A DNA stretch of 50,610 bases from an uncultured Collinsella sp. GTDB taxonomy: Bacteria > Actinomycetota > Coriobacteriia > Coriobacteriales > Coriobacteriaceae. The notes under the pieces are model-generated. The model had not been told where the DNA came from. It made no database searches and saw only the letters and a list, made by a program, of their open reading frames with translations. Where the stretch lies: positions 1 to 50,610 of the forward strand of contig CAKTWK010000015.1 in assembly GCA_934630735.1 (NCBI GenBank). The letters are read 5' to 3'. Made by a program: the position numbers and the translations under genes. Positions 24,490-34,300 of this stretch are shown here, in pieces (the first letter of the stretch is position 1; every line of letters begins with the position of its first letter).

Positions 24490-25194
24490 CTACGGGCGCG
24501 GCGGCACCAAAACATCGTAACGAACGGCCTTGCCCACAAGCTGATAGCTCGGCTTAACGCCGGCAAGCAGCGGCCCCTTCACCGGTCGCTTGATAACGAC
24601 CTTGCGCGGGTGCACCGCAAGCGCAGCTTCGACCAGCGTCTCCTCGTCGGCGCACGGCTGCTCCAGATGGTGCAAAAGTTGAAACTTCTTTTTCACCGCC
24701 GCGCTCTTGGTGCGCTCGGGAAACATGGGGTCCAGATACACCACGTCGGGAGCGGTGAGCTCGCCCTGCCCGATCAGCTCGGCTGTATGGCGAAGGCCGG
24801 CAATGCTATCCTCGCCCGCATGTAAGCGCATGCGCGCCACGGCAGCCGCAAGCGCCGGATCATCTGCCGCGCGATCCAAAGCATCCTTGAGGAGCGCCGC
24901 GATCACGCAATCCTGTTCATACAGATCGACGGTAAAGCCCGCGGCCGCCAGCAGCAGCGAATCCTCGCCAAAACCTGCCGTGGCATCGACTGCCCACGGA
25001 TGCTCAACGCCTTTCGCGCGCGCGGCCTTCACCAGCAGCTCCTGCTGCAGACGACCCTGCTTGAGCCGCGGAAGCATGCGGCCAAAATCGGCACGCAGCT
25101 CCATCGTGCCGTCGGTGAGCGTGAGGCCCTCGGACTTCCCGGTCAGCTCAAGCCCCGCGGCCCGAGCAACAGAAAAGGGATCGACGACGCCCAT
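24490..25194 (-). CDS. rsmJ: 16S rRNA (guanine-1516-N2)-methyltransferase
   Basis: About 234 residues. Motifs match RsmJ: VDATAGFGEDSLLLAAAG (SAM loop), YEQDCVIAALL (acidic end of strand 2), and YLDPMFPERTKSAAVKKK (catalytic DPMFP). It methylates G1516 of 16S rRNA. AAGGAG is five bases before the ATG at 25194; an upstream GTG (25200) is too close to it. The N-terminal domain (LTLTDGTMELRADF) is conserved. A 47-residue membrane peptide gene is just upstream on the same strand. Confidence 0.88.
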   Translation of the reverse strand: MGVVDPFSVARAAGLELTGKSEGLTLTDGTMELRADFGRMLPRLKQGRLQQELLVKAARAKGVEHPWAVDATAGFGEDSLLLAAAGFTVDLYEQDCVIAALLKDALDRAADDPALAAAVARMRLHAGEDSIAGLRHTAELIGQGELTAPDVVYLDPMFPERTKSAAVKKKFQLLHHLEQPCADEETLVEAALAVHPRKVVIKRPVKGPLLAGVKPSYQLVGKAVRYDVLVPPRP

Positions 25195-25257
25195 GGACAC
25201 TCCTTAACAAGCAAAACGAATACGTGAGCGCCGTTTATGCCAGCACCCAACCGTCCG

Positions 25258-25401
25258 TTATTGTCCCACATGCGACATGGTCCACAGCATCCCAATGCAA
25301 AGCACCGCCATCAATCCCGTGCACACGGCAGCGATCACGGAATCGCCCATACGCCTTCCTAACGAACGCGGCTCGCGCACTTGCTTGGCCCCGTACATCA
25401 T
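25258..25401 (-). CDS. Small single-span membrane protein (47 aa)
   Basis: A short ORF of 47 residues with AAGGAGG five bases before two adjacent ATGs. A basic N-terminus (GAKQVREPRSLGRRMGD) precedes one hydrophobic helix at about 21-40 (VIAAVCTGLMAVLCIGMLW) and a short tail. The strong ribosome site and textbook topology argue that it is real. The function is unknown. It is divergent from the membrane protein at 25629 and upstream of rsmJ. Confidence 0.65.
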   Translation of the reverse strand: MMYGAKQVREPRSLGRRMGDSVIAAVCTGLMAVLCIGMLWTMSHVGQ

Positions 25402-25628
25402 GGCCCCTCCTTCGGTCCAGCTCTTGCCATGGCCCCATCATCGCAGCGCCGCGCATACGCTGCCATCGATTTTGCTTACGCCCAGCTTTCCTTTTTGAAA
25501 GGTTGGGCCGCACAGGCAAGAGTCGCTTTCAGGCGCATGCATCGCCGCGTTGAACTACAATGTGCTTCACCATATGTGCAGCACAAAGGGTGCGCCAGGT
25601 TGGCGTACTCGTATCGAAAGGACCAGCC

Positions 25629-26030
25629 ATGAGCTTCACTCGCAAGACTCTCAAAATCCTTGCCCTGATTTATTTTGTTCTGGGCATCGCCAGTCTCGTC
25701 ATTGGAATCGCCGGCATCGCGACCGGCAAGCTCGAGTCCACCTACGGATCGAACGCCATGCTCGCCGCGGCCGTGATTATCGCCAAGGGCCTCATCGATC
25801 TCGCCGCAGGCGTTGCGGGCATCAAGGGTGCCAACAAGCCTTCGCAGGTTGACGGCGCGTTTAAGCTCGGTATCGTTGCTGCAGTCGCCACGCTTGCCCA
25901 GGCGGTGCTCACGCTTCCCGCGTTTGGCGGCGACGCCATAAACTATGGCGCCTTTGTCATCGTGGTGTACGACCTGTTCTTTGTTCAGCAGGCACACGAC
26001 GTTAAGGCCGAGAACAAGGATCGTCTGTAG
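25629..26030 (+). CDS. Four-helix membrane protein, unknown function
   Basis: 133 residues with four predicted membrane helices (about 9-31, 45-67, 78-100 and 103-122) and short polar ends. The sequence is rich in Ala, Gly, Ile and Val and has no catalytic motif; it resembles small membrane proteins of the DUF4064 or MFS-fragment size without clear identity. AAAGGA is upstream of the ATG at 25629; the frame is open earlier but without a start site. A strong terminator follows, so it is probably monocistronic. Confidence 0.72.
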   Translation: MSFTRKTLKILALIYFVLGIASLVIGIAGIATGKLESTYGSNAMLAAAVIIAKGLIDLAAGVAGIKGANKPSQVDGAFKLGIVAAVATLAQAVLTLPAFGGDAINYGAFVIVVYDLFFVQQAHDVKAENKDRL

Positions 26031-26068
26031 GCACCTGCCCCCACAGTTCCCTGCAGCCAAGCAACTAA

Positions 26069-26104
26069 AAAGGGCCGATCGCGCATCTCCGCGGTCGGCC
26101 CTTT
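26069..26104 (+). terminator. Rho-independent terminator
   Basis: A 15-bp stem (26069-26083 with 26090-26104, one G-T pair), a 6-base loop, and flanking A and T runs. It ends the membrane protein gene at 25629-26030. Confidence 0.88.
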
Positions 26105-26120
26105 ACGTTTGCCCAGATAA

Positions 26121-26157
26121 AACCTGCCAAAATAAACCTGTCCCTTTTTGGTAGGTT
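26121..26157 (-). terminator. Terminator overlapping rlmA stop
   Basis: AACCTGCCAAAA (26121-26132) pairs with TTTTGGTAGGTT (26146-26157), with one G-T pair. Read on the minus strand it is followed by TTTTATC. The rlmA stop codon lies in the stem. The loop carries the TGTCCC word seen in other palindromes of this window. Confidence 0.75.
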
Positions 26158-26968
26158 AGTGGCGGTACTCGGCGATGATAAAGTCGATATCGGTCTGAAG
26201 GGTATCGAGGTTTGCCAGGCGCTCTTTGTCGGCGGGGCGCGTGCGGTAGTAGTAGGGCGTCATCTGGAACACCGCCTCGATGTCAACCTGGGTCTGGAGG
26301 GTGATGGAAGCTGTCACCCGCTGCGTTCCGACCAGTTTAAGCTCGGTGGTCTGTGGCAGCTTTTCGTCGTTGAGATATGGCGTGTCGTAGAGCACCTCCT
26401 TGAGGCCAAACAGATGCCGAGCACCCGGCACCACGGTGTAGAGCGAGCCCTCGGGCGCCAGCACGCGGGCAAACTCACGCTCGTTAAAGGGAGCGAAGAG
26501 CTCGGTCACCATATCGAAGGCGCCGTCCGCCACGGGGATGTCCTTCATGTTGGCCACGAAGTAGGTCGCATCGCCGCGCTTGGCAGCCAGGCGCACCATC
26601 TCCTTGCCCAAGTCGAACCCGTAAGCATCTACGCCCGATACCGCGCCCATGGCGCTGGTGTAGTAGCCCTCGCCACAGCAAATGTCGAGCAAGGTCATAG
26701 GACCGTTCGCAGACGCAGCACGCCCAGTCGCCCGCTCGCGCACCAGCTCGACCATTGCGTCGCGCAACGGCGCGTAGTATCCACGGTTCAGAAAGTCACG
26801 ACGGCTGCGCGCTTGCGACTTGGGATCGCCCATGGAGTCGCCGCTCTTGGACGAGCGCAGCAGATATAGATAGCCCTCGCGCGCACGGTCAAAACGGTGT
26901 CCGCCCGTGCATGCAGCACCGCGCTCGTCGTCCACCAACGGTTCATGGCAAACGGGACACAACAACAT
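26156..26968 (-). CDS. rlmA: 23S rRNA (guanine-N1)-methyltransferase RlmA-type
   Basis: 270 residues. The N-terminal zinc finger is CPVCHEPL...C..GHRFDRAREGYL (Cys4, Cys7, Cys20, His24), followed by the class I methyltransferase motif LDICCGEGYYTSAM near 94-107 and FDLGKEM near 116. This is the layout of RlmA/RrmA, which methylates N1 of G745 or G748 in 23S rRNA; TlrB-type relatives affect macrolide binding. AAGGAG precedes the ATG. Confidence 0.87.
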   Translation of the reverse strand: MLLCPVCHEPLVDDERGAACTGGHRFDRAREGYLYLLRSSKSGDSMGDPKSQARSRRDFLNRGYYAPLRDAMVELVRERATGRAASANGPMTLLDICCGEGYYTSAMGAVSGVDAYGFDLGKEMVRLAAKRGDATYFVANMKDIPVADGAFDMVTELFAPFNEREFARVLAPEGSLYTVVPGARHLFGLKEVLYDTPYLNDEKLPQTTELKLVGTQRVTASITLQTQVDIEAVFQMTPYYYRTRPADKERLANLDTLQTDIDFIIAEYRH

Positions 26969-27159
26969 GGCAACTCCTTAGCGCGAACAACACAACGCCC
27001 ACCATTGTCGCACGCCTTCCCCACCTAGTCATAGAAGAGACAAGGAGTGTCCCCAGCTGCCGACAGAAAAGGAACGTCCCTAAGCGCCGGCTGGCTGCAT
27101 TAGGAGTATCATCGTCTGCGCAAATAAGCACGAAAGAGCATATTAGAGATTGAGAGCGT

Positions 27160-28542
27160 ATGGCAGACACCGCATCTAAGCACATTGACATGACCACCGG
27201 CTCGCTGTGGCGCAATATTCCCCTGTTCGCCTTCCCCGTAGCCGCCACGAGCATCTTGGAGCAGCTGTCGAACCTCATCGCCACCGTCATCATCGGTAAC
27301 TTCTCGGGCGACCAGGGAACCCTCGCCATGGCAGCGGTCGGCTCCAACGTTCCGCTTACCAGTCTTATGCTCAACCTGTTTATCGGCATGTCGCTTGGCT
27401 CCAACGTGGTCATCGCCAACGCTATCGGCCGCAACGATCAGAACATGGTCAACCGCGCCGTCCACACCTCGATTCTCATGGCGCTTGTGGGCTTTGTCGT
27501 CATCGCGCTGGGCGAGATCTTTGCCGAGCCCATGCTCGCCGCGCTCAACGTTCCCGCCGAAACCATGCCGCTCGCATCGCTCTACCTGCGCGTCTTTTTG
27601 CTCAGCATGCCCTCGATCTTGCTCTACAACTTTGAGGCCGCAATCTTCCGTTCCGTCGGCATCACCCGTATGCCGCTACAGGCGCTTGCCGTGTCCACCG
27701 TCCTCAACATTGGCCTGGACCTCATCTTTGTCCCCGTGCTCCACTGGGGCGTCGCGGGCGTCGCCATCGCCACCGCCATCGCCTACACCGTCAGCGCCGC
27801 CACACTCTTTGTCCACTTGCTCAAGACCGATTCCGTCGTCCGCGTCACCCCGCGCGACCTGGCAATCGATCCTGTCGCCCTCAAGCGCATCGTCAAGATC
27901 GGCCTGCCCGCCGGCATCCAAAGCGCCGTCTTTACCGTCGCCAACATCATCATCCAGTCCGCCATCAACAGCCTGGGCACCGAGGTCATGGCGGCATCGA
28001 GCGCCGCCATGAGCCTGGAGTATGTGTGCTACAACCTGCTCAACAGCTTTAGCCAGGCCTGCACCACCTTTGTGGGACAAAACCACGGCGCTCGCCAGAT
28101 CGACCGCTGCACCAAGACGCTCAAGGTCTGCCTGGTCGAAGGCGGCATCGTCGCGCTCACCACCATCGTCATCATCGTCGGTCTGGGGCGCGAGATCCTG
28201 GCGCTCTTTAACAGCGATCCCAACATCGTCTCGATCGGCTATATCCGCGTGTGCTCGATCTTCCCGGCATACGCCTTTAGCATGTTCTACGAAAACATGT
28301 CCGGTTACCTGCGCGGCTTTGGCATCTCGCTCATGCCCGCCCTCATCACCATGATCTGCGTCTGCGGCATTCGCTTCTATTGGGTATTCTGCGTGTTCCC
28401 GCACTTCCGCACCTTTGCGAACATCATGATGGTCTACCCCATCAGCCTGGGTACCACGGCGTTCTTTATGGTCGTGGCGGTATTGCTCTGCCACCCGGCA
28501 CGCACCTACCGTCTGGCGCAGGCCAAAGCGACAGCCCGCTAA
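27160..28542 (+). CDS. MATE-family multidrug/Na+ antiporter
   Basis: 460 residues with twelve membrane helices in two related halves, each starting with an NIPLFAFPVAATSILEQLSN / KIGLPAGIQSAVFTVANI segment typical of MATE proteins (DinF/NorM-like branch). It would expel cationic drugs or metabolites in exchange for Na+ or H+. The gene converges on a LysR regulator at its 3' end. The ATG at 27160 has only a weak GAGAG site. Upstream (27040-27082) lies another TGTCCC/GTCCC-containing palindrome fragment. Confidence 0.9.
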   Translation: MADTASKHIDMTTGSLWRNIPLFAFPVAATSILEQLSNLIATVIIGNFSGDQGTLAMAAVGSNVPLTSLMLNLFIGMSLGSNVVIANAIGRNDQNMVNRAVHTSILMALVGFVVIALGEIFAEPMLAALNVPAETMPLASLYLRVFLLSMPSILLYNFEAAIFRSVGITRMPLQALAVSTVLNIGLDLIFVPVLHWGVAGVAIATAIAYTVSAATLFVHLLKTDSVVRVTPRDLAIDPVALKRIVKIGLPAGIQSAVFTVANIIIQSAINSLGTEVMAASSAAMSLEYVCYNLLNSFSQACTTFVGQNHGARQIDRCTKTLKVCLVEGGIVALTTIVIIVGLGREILALFNSDPNIVSIGYIRVCSIFPAYAFSMFYENMSGYLRGFGISLMPALITMICVCGIRFYWVFCVFPHFRTFANIMMVYPISLGTTAFFMVVAVLLCHPARTYRLAQAKATAR

Positions 28543-28569
28543 TCACCACGCTCAACGTCACGCCAGTCA

Positions 28570-29436
28570 TTAATTGACAATATGCGAGCTCATATAGTCG
28601 ATAAAGTGCCTCGTAGCGATGGGCATGGTGTCCCAACTGCGCCAAGCCGCCACTACGTCGCGCGAGGGGGCATGCACGATGGGACGTACGCGAATATCGG
28701 CCCGCATGCCCTCAACGGTACGGCGATACAGCATACTCACGCCTAGGCCCTCCTCCACCATCGCCATAATGGTGTAGTCGTCGGTCACCTCGCTCGTCAC
28801 GTGCGGCGACAGGCCATGCGCCGCGAATGCATCGAGCACCAGGCTCTGTTCGCCCTCATCCAGCAGCACAAACGGCTCGGACGCCAGGTCGGCGAGCGTC
28901 ACCTTTTCCTTTGCTGCCAGCGGATGCGCAGTCGGCAACAGTGCCACCAACTCGTCGTGATAGACCACGCGCTTCTCGAGGCCAGCGGTAAATCCGCGTG
29001 CCGTAAAACAAAAATCAACCACGCCATCGTGCACCCACTGGGCGTTGCGTGTGTAATCGCCCTGCTTGAGGGTAAAGTGCACCCCCGGGTGCAGGGCCCC
29101 AAAGTCGCGGATCACTCGCGGCAGCACGGTACGACTCACGTTGGTAAACGTCGCAATACGAATATCGGTCGAGGAGAGCCCCAGCAGCTCCTGACGCTTG
29201 CCCTCGAGCTCGGCCTCGGCAGTTACGATCTGGCGCAGATACGGCAGATACTGTTTGCCGTCGCGCGTAAGCGAGACGCCTTGTTTGCCGCGCTCGATAA
29301 GCGTGGTACCCAGCTCGCGCTCGAGCGCCTTGACGGCCTGGCTCACCGCGCTTTGTGTATAGCCCAGCTCATCGGCCGCGCCCTTAAGACTGCCGCGATC
29401 GACCACCATACAAACAATCTGGTACCGCGATGCCAT
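28570..29436 (-). CDS. LysR-family transcriptional regulator
   Basis: 288 residues. Residues 1-60 form the winged helix with GSLKGAADELGYTQSAVSQAVKAL; 90-285 form the periplasmic-binding-like effector domain. GGAGG lies before the ATG. It diverges from the EamA transporter at 29595 with 158 bases between, including an ATTA-N8-TAAT palindrome near 29493-29508, so it likely controls that transporter and itself. The effector is unknown. Confidence 0.9.
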   Translation of the reverse strand: MASRYQIVCMVVDRGSLKGAADELGYTQSAVSQAVKALERELGTTLIERGKQGVSLTRDGKQYLPYLRQIVTAEAELEGKRQELLGLSSTDIRIATFTNVSRTVLPRVIRDFGALHPGVHFTLKQGDYTRNAQWVHDGVVDFCFTARGFTAGLEKRVVYHDELVALLPTAHPLAAKEKVTLADLASEPFVLLDEGEQSLVLDAFAAHGLSPHVTSEVTDDYTIMAMVEEGLGVSMLYRRTVEGMRADIRVRPIVHAPSRDVVAAWRSWDTMPIATRHFIDYMSSHIVN

Positions 29437-29594
29437 CGTGCCTCCATCTCGATGTGGACGTAAAACGTTTTGCCAGGGCTTTTTCTACTAGCATTAGCAT
29501 TTCTTAATCATACTGAAGATACATTCGCTTTACTACATCCACATCTGGGAGCAGAATCCTTTTTGCGAAACCGTTCTGTAACAAAAGGAGTCCC

Positions 29595-30497
29595 ATGGAT
29601 CGCAAAAAAGCAATCGCGCTCTCATTTTCCGTTCCCGTTGCATGGGGCTTTTCGTACCCCCTTATGAAGATCGGCATGGACAGCATGAACGCCACGAGCA
29701 TCGTTGCGCTGCGCTGCATCATCGCCTTTGCAGCTTGCCTGCTGCTCTTCCACAAGCACGCGCTGCGTATCAACCGTGACGTGATGATTCGCTCCGCCAT
29801 CATCGGCGCCATCATGGCAACCGAGCTCACCTGCATGTGCCTGGGCTCCAGCCTCACCTCCGCCTCAACCGCCGGCTTCTTGCAGAGCCTGACGGTCGTA
29901 ATCGTGCCGTTTGCCAACGCGGCTCTGCTACGTCGCGCCCCCGAGCGCAAGGTGCTCATCGGGACCGCCATCGTCACCTGCGGTATGCTGCTGCTCTCGG
30001 GTGCCGACTTTACCAGCCTGAATCCCGGCGCGATTATCATGTTGCTCTCGGCCTTTATCTATGCCAGCCACATTATCGTAGCCAAGCGCTTTGTCGAAGA
30101 AGTCGACCCACTGGCCCTGGGTGTTTGGCAGCTGGGCTTTGGCGGTCTGTTCTCGGGCATCGCCGCGTGCACCTTTGGCGGCTTCACGCTTCCCAGCACA
30201 CCCAACGAGATCGTCGTTGTCGTCGCACTCGCACTCATCTGCTCTGCCTACGGCTTTATCACCCAGACGCTCGTGCAGCCCCACGTACCTGCCGAAACCA
30301 CTGGCTTCGCCTTCTCGCTCGAGCCGGTCTGCTCCGCCGTCTTCTCGTTTTTCCTGGTCGGCGAGGTCCTGAGCCCCATCGCCTTCCTTGGCGCTGCCCT
30401 CATCCTCACCGGCGTCATGGTGGCAACTGTCGAGCTTCCGCGCCTTCGCGCACATGGGCATGCTCATATGGCGGCAGCGCCCGAGCACGTCTCGTAA
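29595..30497 (+). CDS. EamA/DMT-family transporter
   Basis: 300 residues with ten membrane helices in two EamA repeats (first starting FSVPVAWGFSYPLMKIG, second LSAFIYASHIIVAKRF). The conserved family end PVCSAVFSFFLVGEVLSPIAFLGAALILTG is present in pieces near 243-276. It probably exports amino acids or metabolites. AAAGGAG precedes the ATG. The divergent LysR gene is its likely regulator. Confidence 0.88.
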   Translation: MDRKKAIALSFSVPVAWGFSYPLMKIGMDSMNATSIVALRCIIAFAACLLLFHKHALRINRDVMIRSAIIGAIMATELTCMCLGSSLTSASTAGFLQSLTVVIVPFANAALLRRAPERKVLIGTAIVTCGMLLLSGADFTSLNPGAIIMLLSAFIYASHIIVAKRFVEEVDPLALGVWQLGFGGLFSGIAACTFGGFTLPSTPNEIVVVVALALICSAYGFITQTLVQPHVPAETTGFAFSLEPVCSAVFSFFLVGEVLSPIAFLGAALILTGVMVATVELPRLRAHGHAHMAAAPEHVS

Positions 30498-30585
30498 ACC
30501 CCACTTCCCCTGCAGCCGCGGCATAAAGGTAACCGGTGCGCCTTTACAATAGATGCCAACAGAGCATCTGCCATAAAGGAGTTCC

Positions 30586-31314
30586 ATGGACGCTGTAACT
30601 CGCGACCGCAACATAGCAACTTGGTTGGGCGATGCGCCGCAGCCGGTACGTGACACGACGAACCAGCTGCTCGAGCGCATCGCCCTTTTGCGTGCCGAGC
30701 AGACTATCTACCCGGCACAAGACGACATCCTCAATGCCCTCGCCTACACGCCGGCCGACCAGGTCAAGGTTGTCATCTTGGGGCAAGACCCTTATCACGG
30801 ACCCAACCAGGCCATGGGGCTGTCGTTCTCGGTCCCCGCGACGCAAGCCAAGCTGCCGCCGAGCCTGCGCAACATCTATAAGGAACTCAACGCCGATCTG
30901 GGCTGCCCCATCCCCGCCACGGGAGACCTAACCCCCTGGGCACAACAGGGCGCCCTGCTCCTCAACACCACGCTCACCGTACGCGAGCATGCCGCCAACT
31001 CGCACGCCAAACTGGGCTGGAGCACGCTCACCGACTATGTTATCGAACGCTGCTGCCTGCTGCCCCAACCGGTCGTCTTTTTGGCATGGGGCCGCTTTGC
31101 CCAGCAGATGGTCGAGGGCAAGCTCGCCGCGACTGGCGCGGGCAAGGCAACCGGCAAGTACTGCTTAGCCTCCACGCACCCCTCGCCACTTTCGGCAAAC
31201 CGTGCCACGGCAGAACTCCCCGCTTTTATGGGGTCGCGCCCCTTCTCTGCTGCCAATGAGCTGCTCGAGCAAAACGGCGGCAGCCCCATCGACTGGGGCT
31301 GCCTCACCTTATAA
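30586..31314 (+). CDS. ung: Uracil-DNA glycosylase, family 1
   Basis: 242 residues. The water-activating motif GQDPYHGPNQAMGLSFSV (Asp near 67), LLLNTTLTV near 127 and HPSPLSANR near 199 (catalytic His) are all intact. It removes uracil from DNA to begin base-excision repair. AAAGGAG precedes the ATG. The gene converges on the LRR protein gene with only five bases between stops. Confidence 0.95.
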   Translation: MDAVTRDRNIATWLGDAPQPVRDTTNQLLERIALLRAEQTIYPAQDDILNALAYTPADQVKVVILGQDPYHGPNQAMGLSFSVPATQAKLPPSLRNIYKELNADLGCPIPATGDLTPWAQQGALLLNTTLTVREHAANSHAKLGWSTLTDYVIERCCLLPQPVVFLAWGRFAQQMVEGKLAATGAGKATGKYCLASTHPSPLSANRATAELPAFMGSRPFSAANELLEQNGGSPIDWGCLTL

Positions 31315-31319
31315 CCTGT

Positions 31320-34300
31320 CTAGCCGGCAATCCAATAATCCGGGTACTTATTGATATCGATGGGCGCGGTAAGCTCGCTGATATCGCCGATGGCCTCCAT
31401 GCGCATCAGCGAGCGCAGGTGATTCTCGCTCTCCATGATCGGCTCATTTACGGCCCTATTAAGCACATCGAACGTCGGCGATTCAAACGTATCCATGTCG
31501 ACATTGCCGAACCACTTGCTCACGACGTAGTCGGCCTCCTCGTCATCTGTGGTAACCCCCACCATCTGATGGGACCACGTCTTGAGCGCCGCCTCGCGAT
31601 CGGCCTCGGCAATATCGAGTTCCACGTTGCTGCCAAACGAGAACGGCATGCTCTCCGTCCCACCCAGCAACTCCGGCAGCGGGCAGCCAGAGGGCAGCGT
31701 TACCGTCACACCGCTACAGCCCATAAACGCACCGCTCTGGATGCCGGTCACCTTATCGCACAGCTCAATCTCCGTGAGGTTCGAGCAGCGCGAGAAGGCG
31801 TTCGAGGCGATTACGGTCGGTCCCGTCAACACGCTCGCCAGATCGGCCCGCTCGACATCGGACGGTGCCGAGACCAGCGTGGCGGTCCCGTCACCGTTGT
31901 CCTCGATCTTCCATTCATCGCTCTCGGGCGCATCGCCACCCGCCGGGATAACCGTAGAAGACTCGACCAGCGGCAGCCCCATCATGGTTCGCAAGCGATT
32001 CTCGGGCTCCAATAGGTTCTGAGCCATCTGCGCCCTAACCGCATCGGCCGTCGGCTCCGGACCCTCACCCATAAACCAATCGGAGAGCATGCCAAATTCC
32101 ACAACGCCATAATACGTGTCGTAGTCGTCGTAGTCAATGAGTCCGTAGACCCATGCATTGAGATAGTCCTGCTCCATGCCACTGGGCACCGACAGGCGAA
32201 TGCGGCTGGCCTCTTCTTGGACATCGGTTGCGCCGTCCAAGAAGAAGCCCACACCTGGCGACGGATAGCCCAGCGTCGCGATACCGGCGCCGACCGTCAA
32301 GTTCGTAAAGTTGGCATCGTTGCCAAACACCGATGATGCCAAATAGTTCTTAGAACCCGTACCTGCGGCTGCGTCGTAGTCGCCATTGGCATCCGCAACA
32401 AACGATGCACTCGCGAGCCTCGGGCAGTCCATGAATGCCTGATCGCTGATTTCGATCGTTGCCGCATGCACAGACGTCGAGACAAGATTCGTACAGCCTT
32501 CGAACGCCGACGCACCGACGTAGATATCGTTATCGGGAAGGTCGATGTTCAGGTCGCCGGCGATACCAGAATTCCTAAAGGCATTACGATCGATATATGC
32601 CAGATTGGGAGCCGAAGCCCAATCAATATCCCACACACCTCCGGTCCCCTCAAAGGCACCAGGCAGGTCCTTGGCGCCAGACAAGGAATAGCCGCCAAAG
32701 ATCTCAATCGTACTCGGCAGCAGGTCAATCGTACCGTTGAGCACCGAAGGCGCACCGAGCAGGATGCTTGGCTTGCCCTCCTCATCGTCATCGCAATAAC
32801 CGTAGAGAAGGACCGTGTCGTCGCTCGGGGCATCGCAGGCAAAATCGTAAATGCCGTCGATGGTGACAAAGCGGCTGTCGTAGCCCTCCAGCTCGCCATC
32901 GGGCGCATACCAGGTGCAGCCGGCCGGATTGGGATTCTCGGTCGTGGCAAAGACGGCCTTTTTAGCACGCGACGCCACAAATCCCAGGCCCGTGCAGCCC
33001 TTAAAGGCATCGGCACCCACCTCAATGCTATCGGGCGTGCCGATAAACACACCCTGAAGGTTCTGGCAGTTCTCAAACGAGTTGCGGCCGACGGCACTCG
33101 TCTTCTCGCCCAGATTGACAAACCTGAGCTCCGCATCGCCCGAGAAAGCATACGGTGCGATGGAATCTACTTCGAGCTGCTTGCCGCTGTCCGTAAGCAA
33201 GGTGCCGTCAAAGGTCGCAGGCAGCTTGCCGTCCTCATCGCCTGCAGCGGACAGCAAAATCGTCTTGTCGGCGTTGGCGTAATACAAGTACCCATCTTGA
33301 GACAGGCTCATCTTGATCACGCGCGCATCGGGTGCACCGGCGGCAGCCTTGCGCTGTTCGACATACGCGACCTGCTCATCGGTTGCGCACACGATGGTCC
33401 GCACGGAACCGCCCTCAAGACTGCCGTCCTCGAGCGTCACCTTATCGTCAAACCACGGCATGAGTACCAGCGTGTCCACCGAAGTGTTGCCCGCAAAGGC
33501 ACCCTTCTTGATGGTGTTGGAAATCTGCACCAGGGCAATATTGGAACCCGTATCGAGCACATAGCACAGGTCGCTTTCGAGCTGCGAATTAATGTTGTAC
33601 ACCAGCCCCTGTGAGTACGTGAGCTGGACACTGGGGTTGGTCGCGGGCGACACGTATACGCCGTAGGCATTCTCTAGTTCGTCCGCGTGCTCGGTAATAA
33701 AATCGAGCAGCGCGGCATCGTCAACGACCAGGGTACAGTCCTGCAGCTTACTCACGTCAATCTGGGGCAACTCGCCCTCTTTGGACGCGTGCAGAACAAT
33801 ACGATCGAGCTTATTGTGATCGGGAATGACGACATGGGTAATATCGGCGGGAACATCGAGCTCGCGCGTATGGTAGGGAACGCCCAGATACTCCTTGCCA
33901 TCGCGAGAGGTCAAGATGCCCTCATCCGTTGCGGCATAGACGGGGTTATCCGATGCGACACGGTAGGCATCGAGCACCTGAAAACCTGCATTGACGTTGA
34001 CGTAGTACACCGAGGACGGCAGCTCCAGATAGTTGATCCGCCACGCAAAGCCCTCGCGCTGACGACTATCGGTATAGGCGTCGACCGCCTGCACGCCCTG
34101 CGGAACGCTGAGCGTCTCGCCCCCGCCATCGACAGACACGACCGACTCGTCCACATCGACGAGCGTCTGCAGGCGTGAGTTATTGAGGCTGGTCGGGTCG
34201 TCGTCAAAGCGATAGTTTTCGTCGAGAGCATAACCCTGAAAGCGAACCTTGTAGGCGGGGTCGATGGACACGACATCGCCGGGAACCACCACATGGCGAC

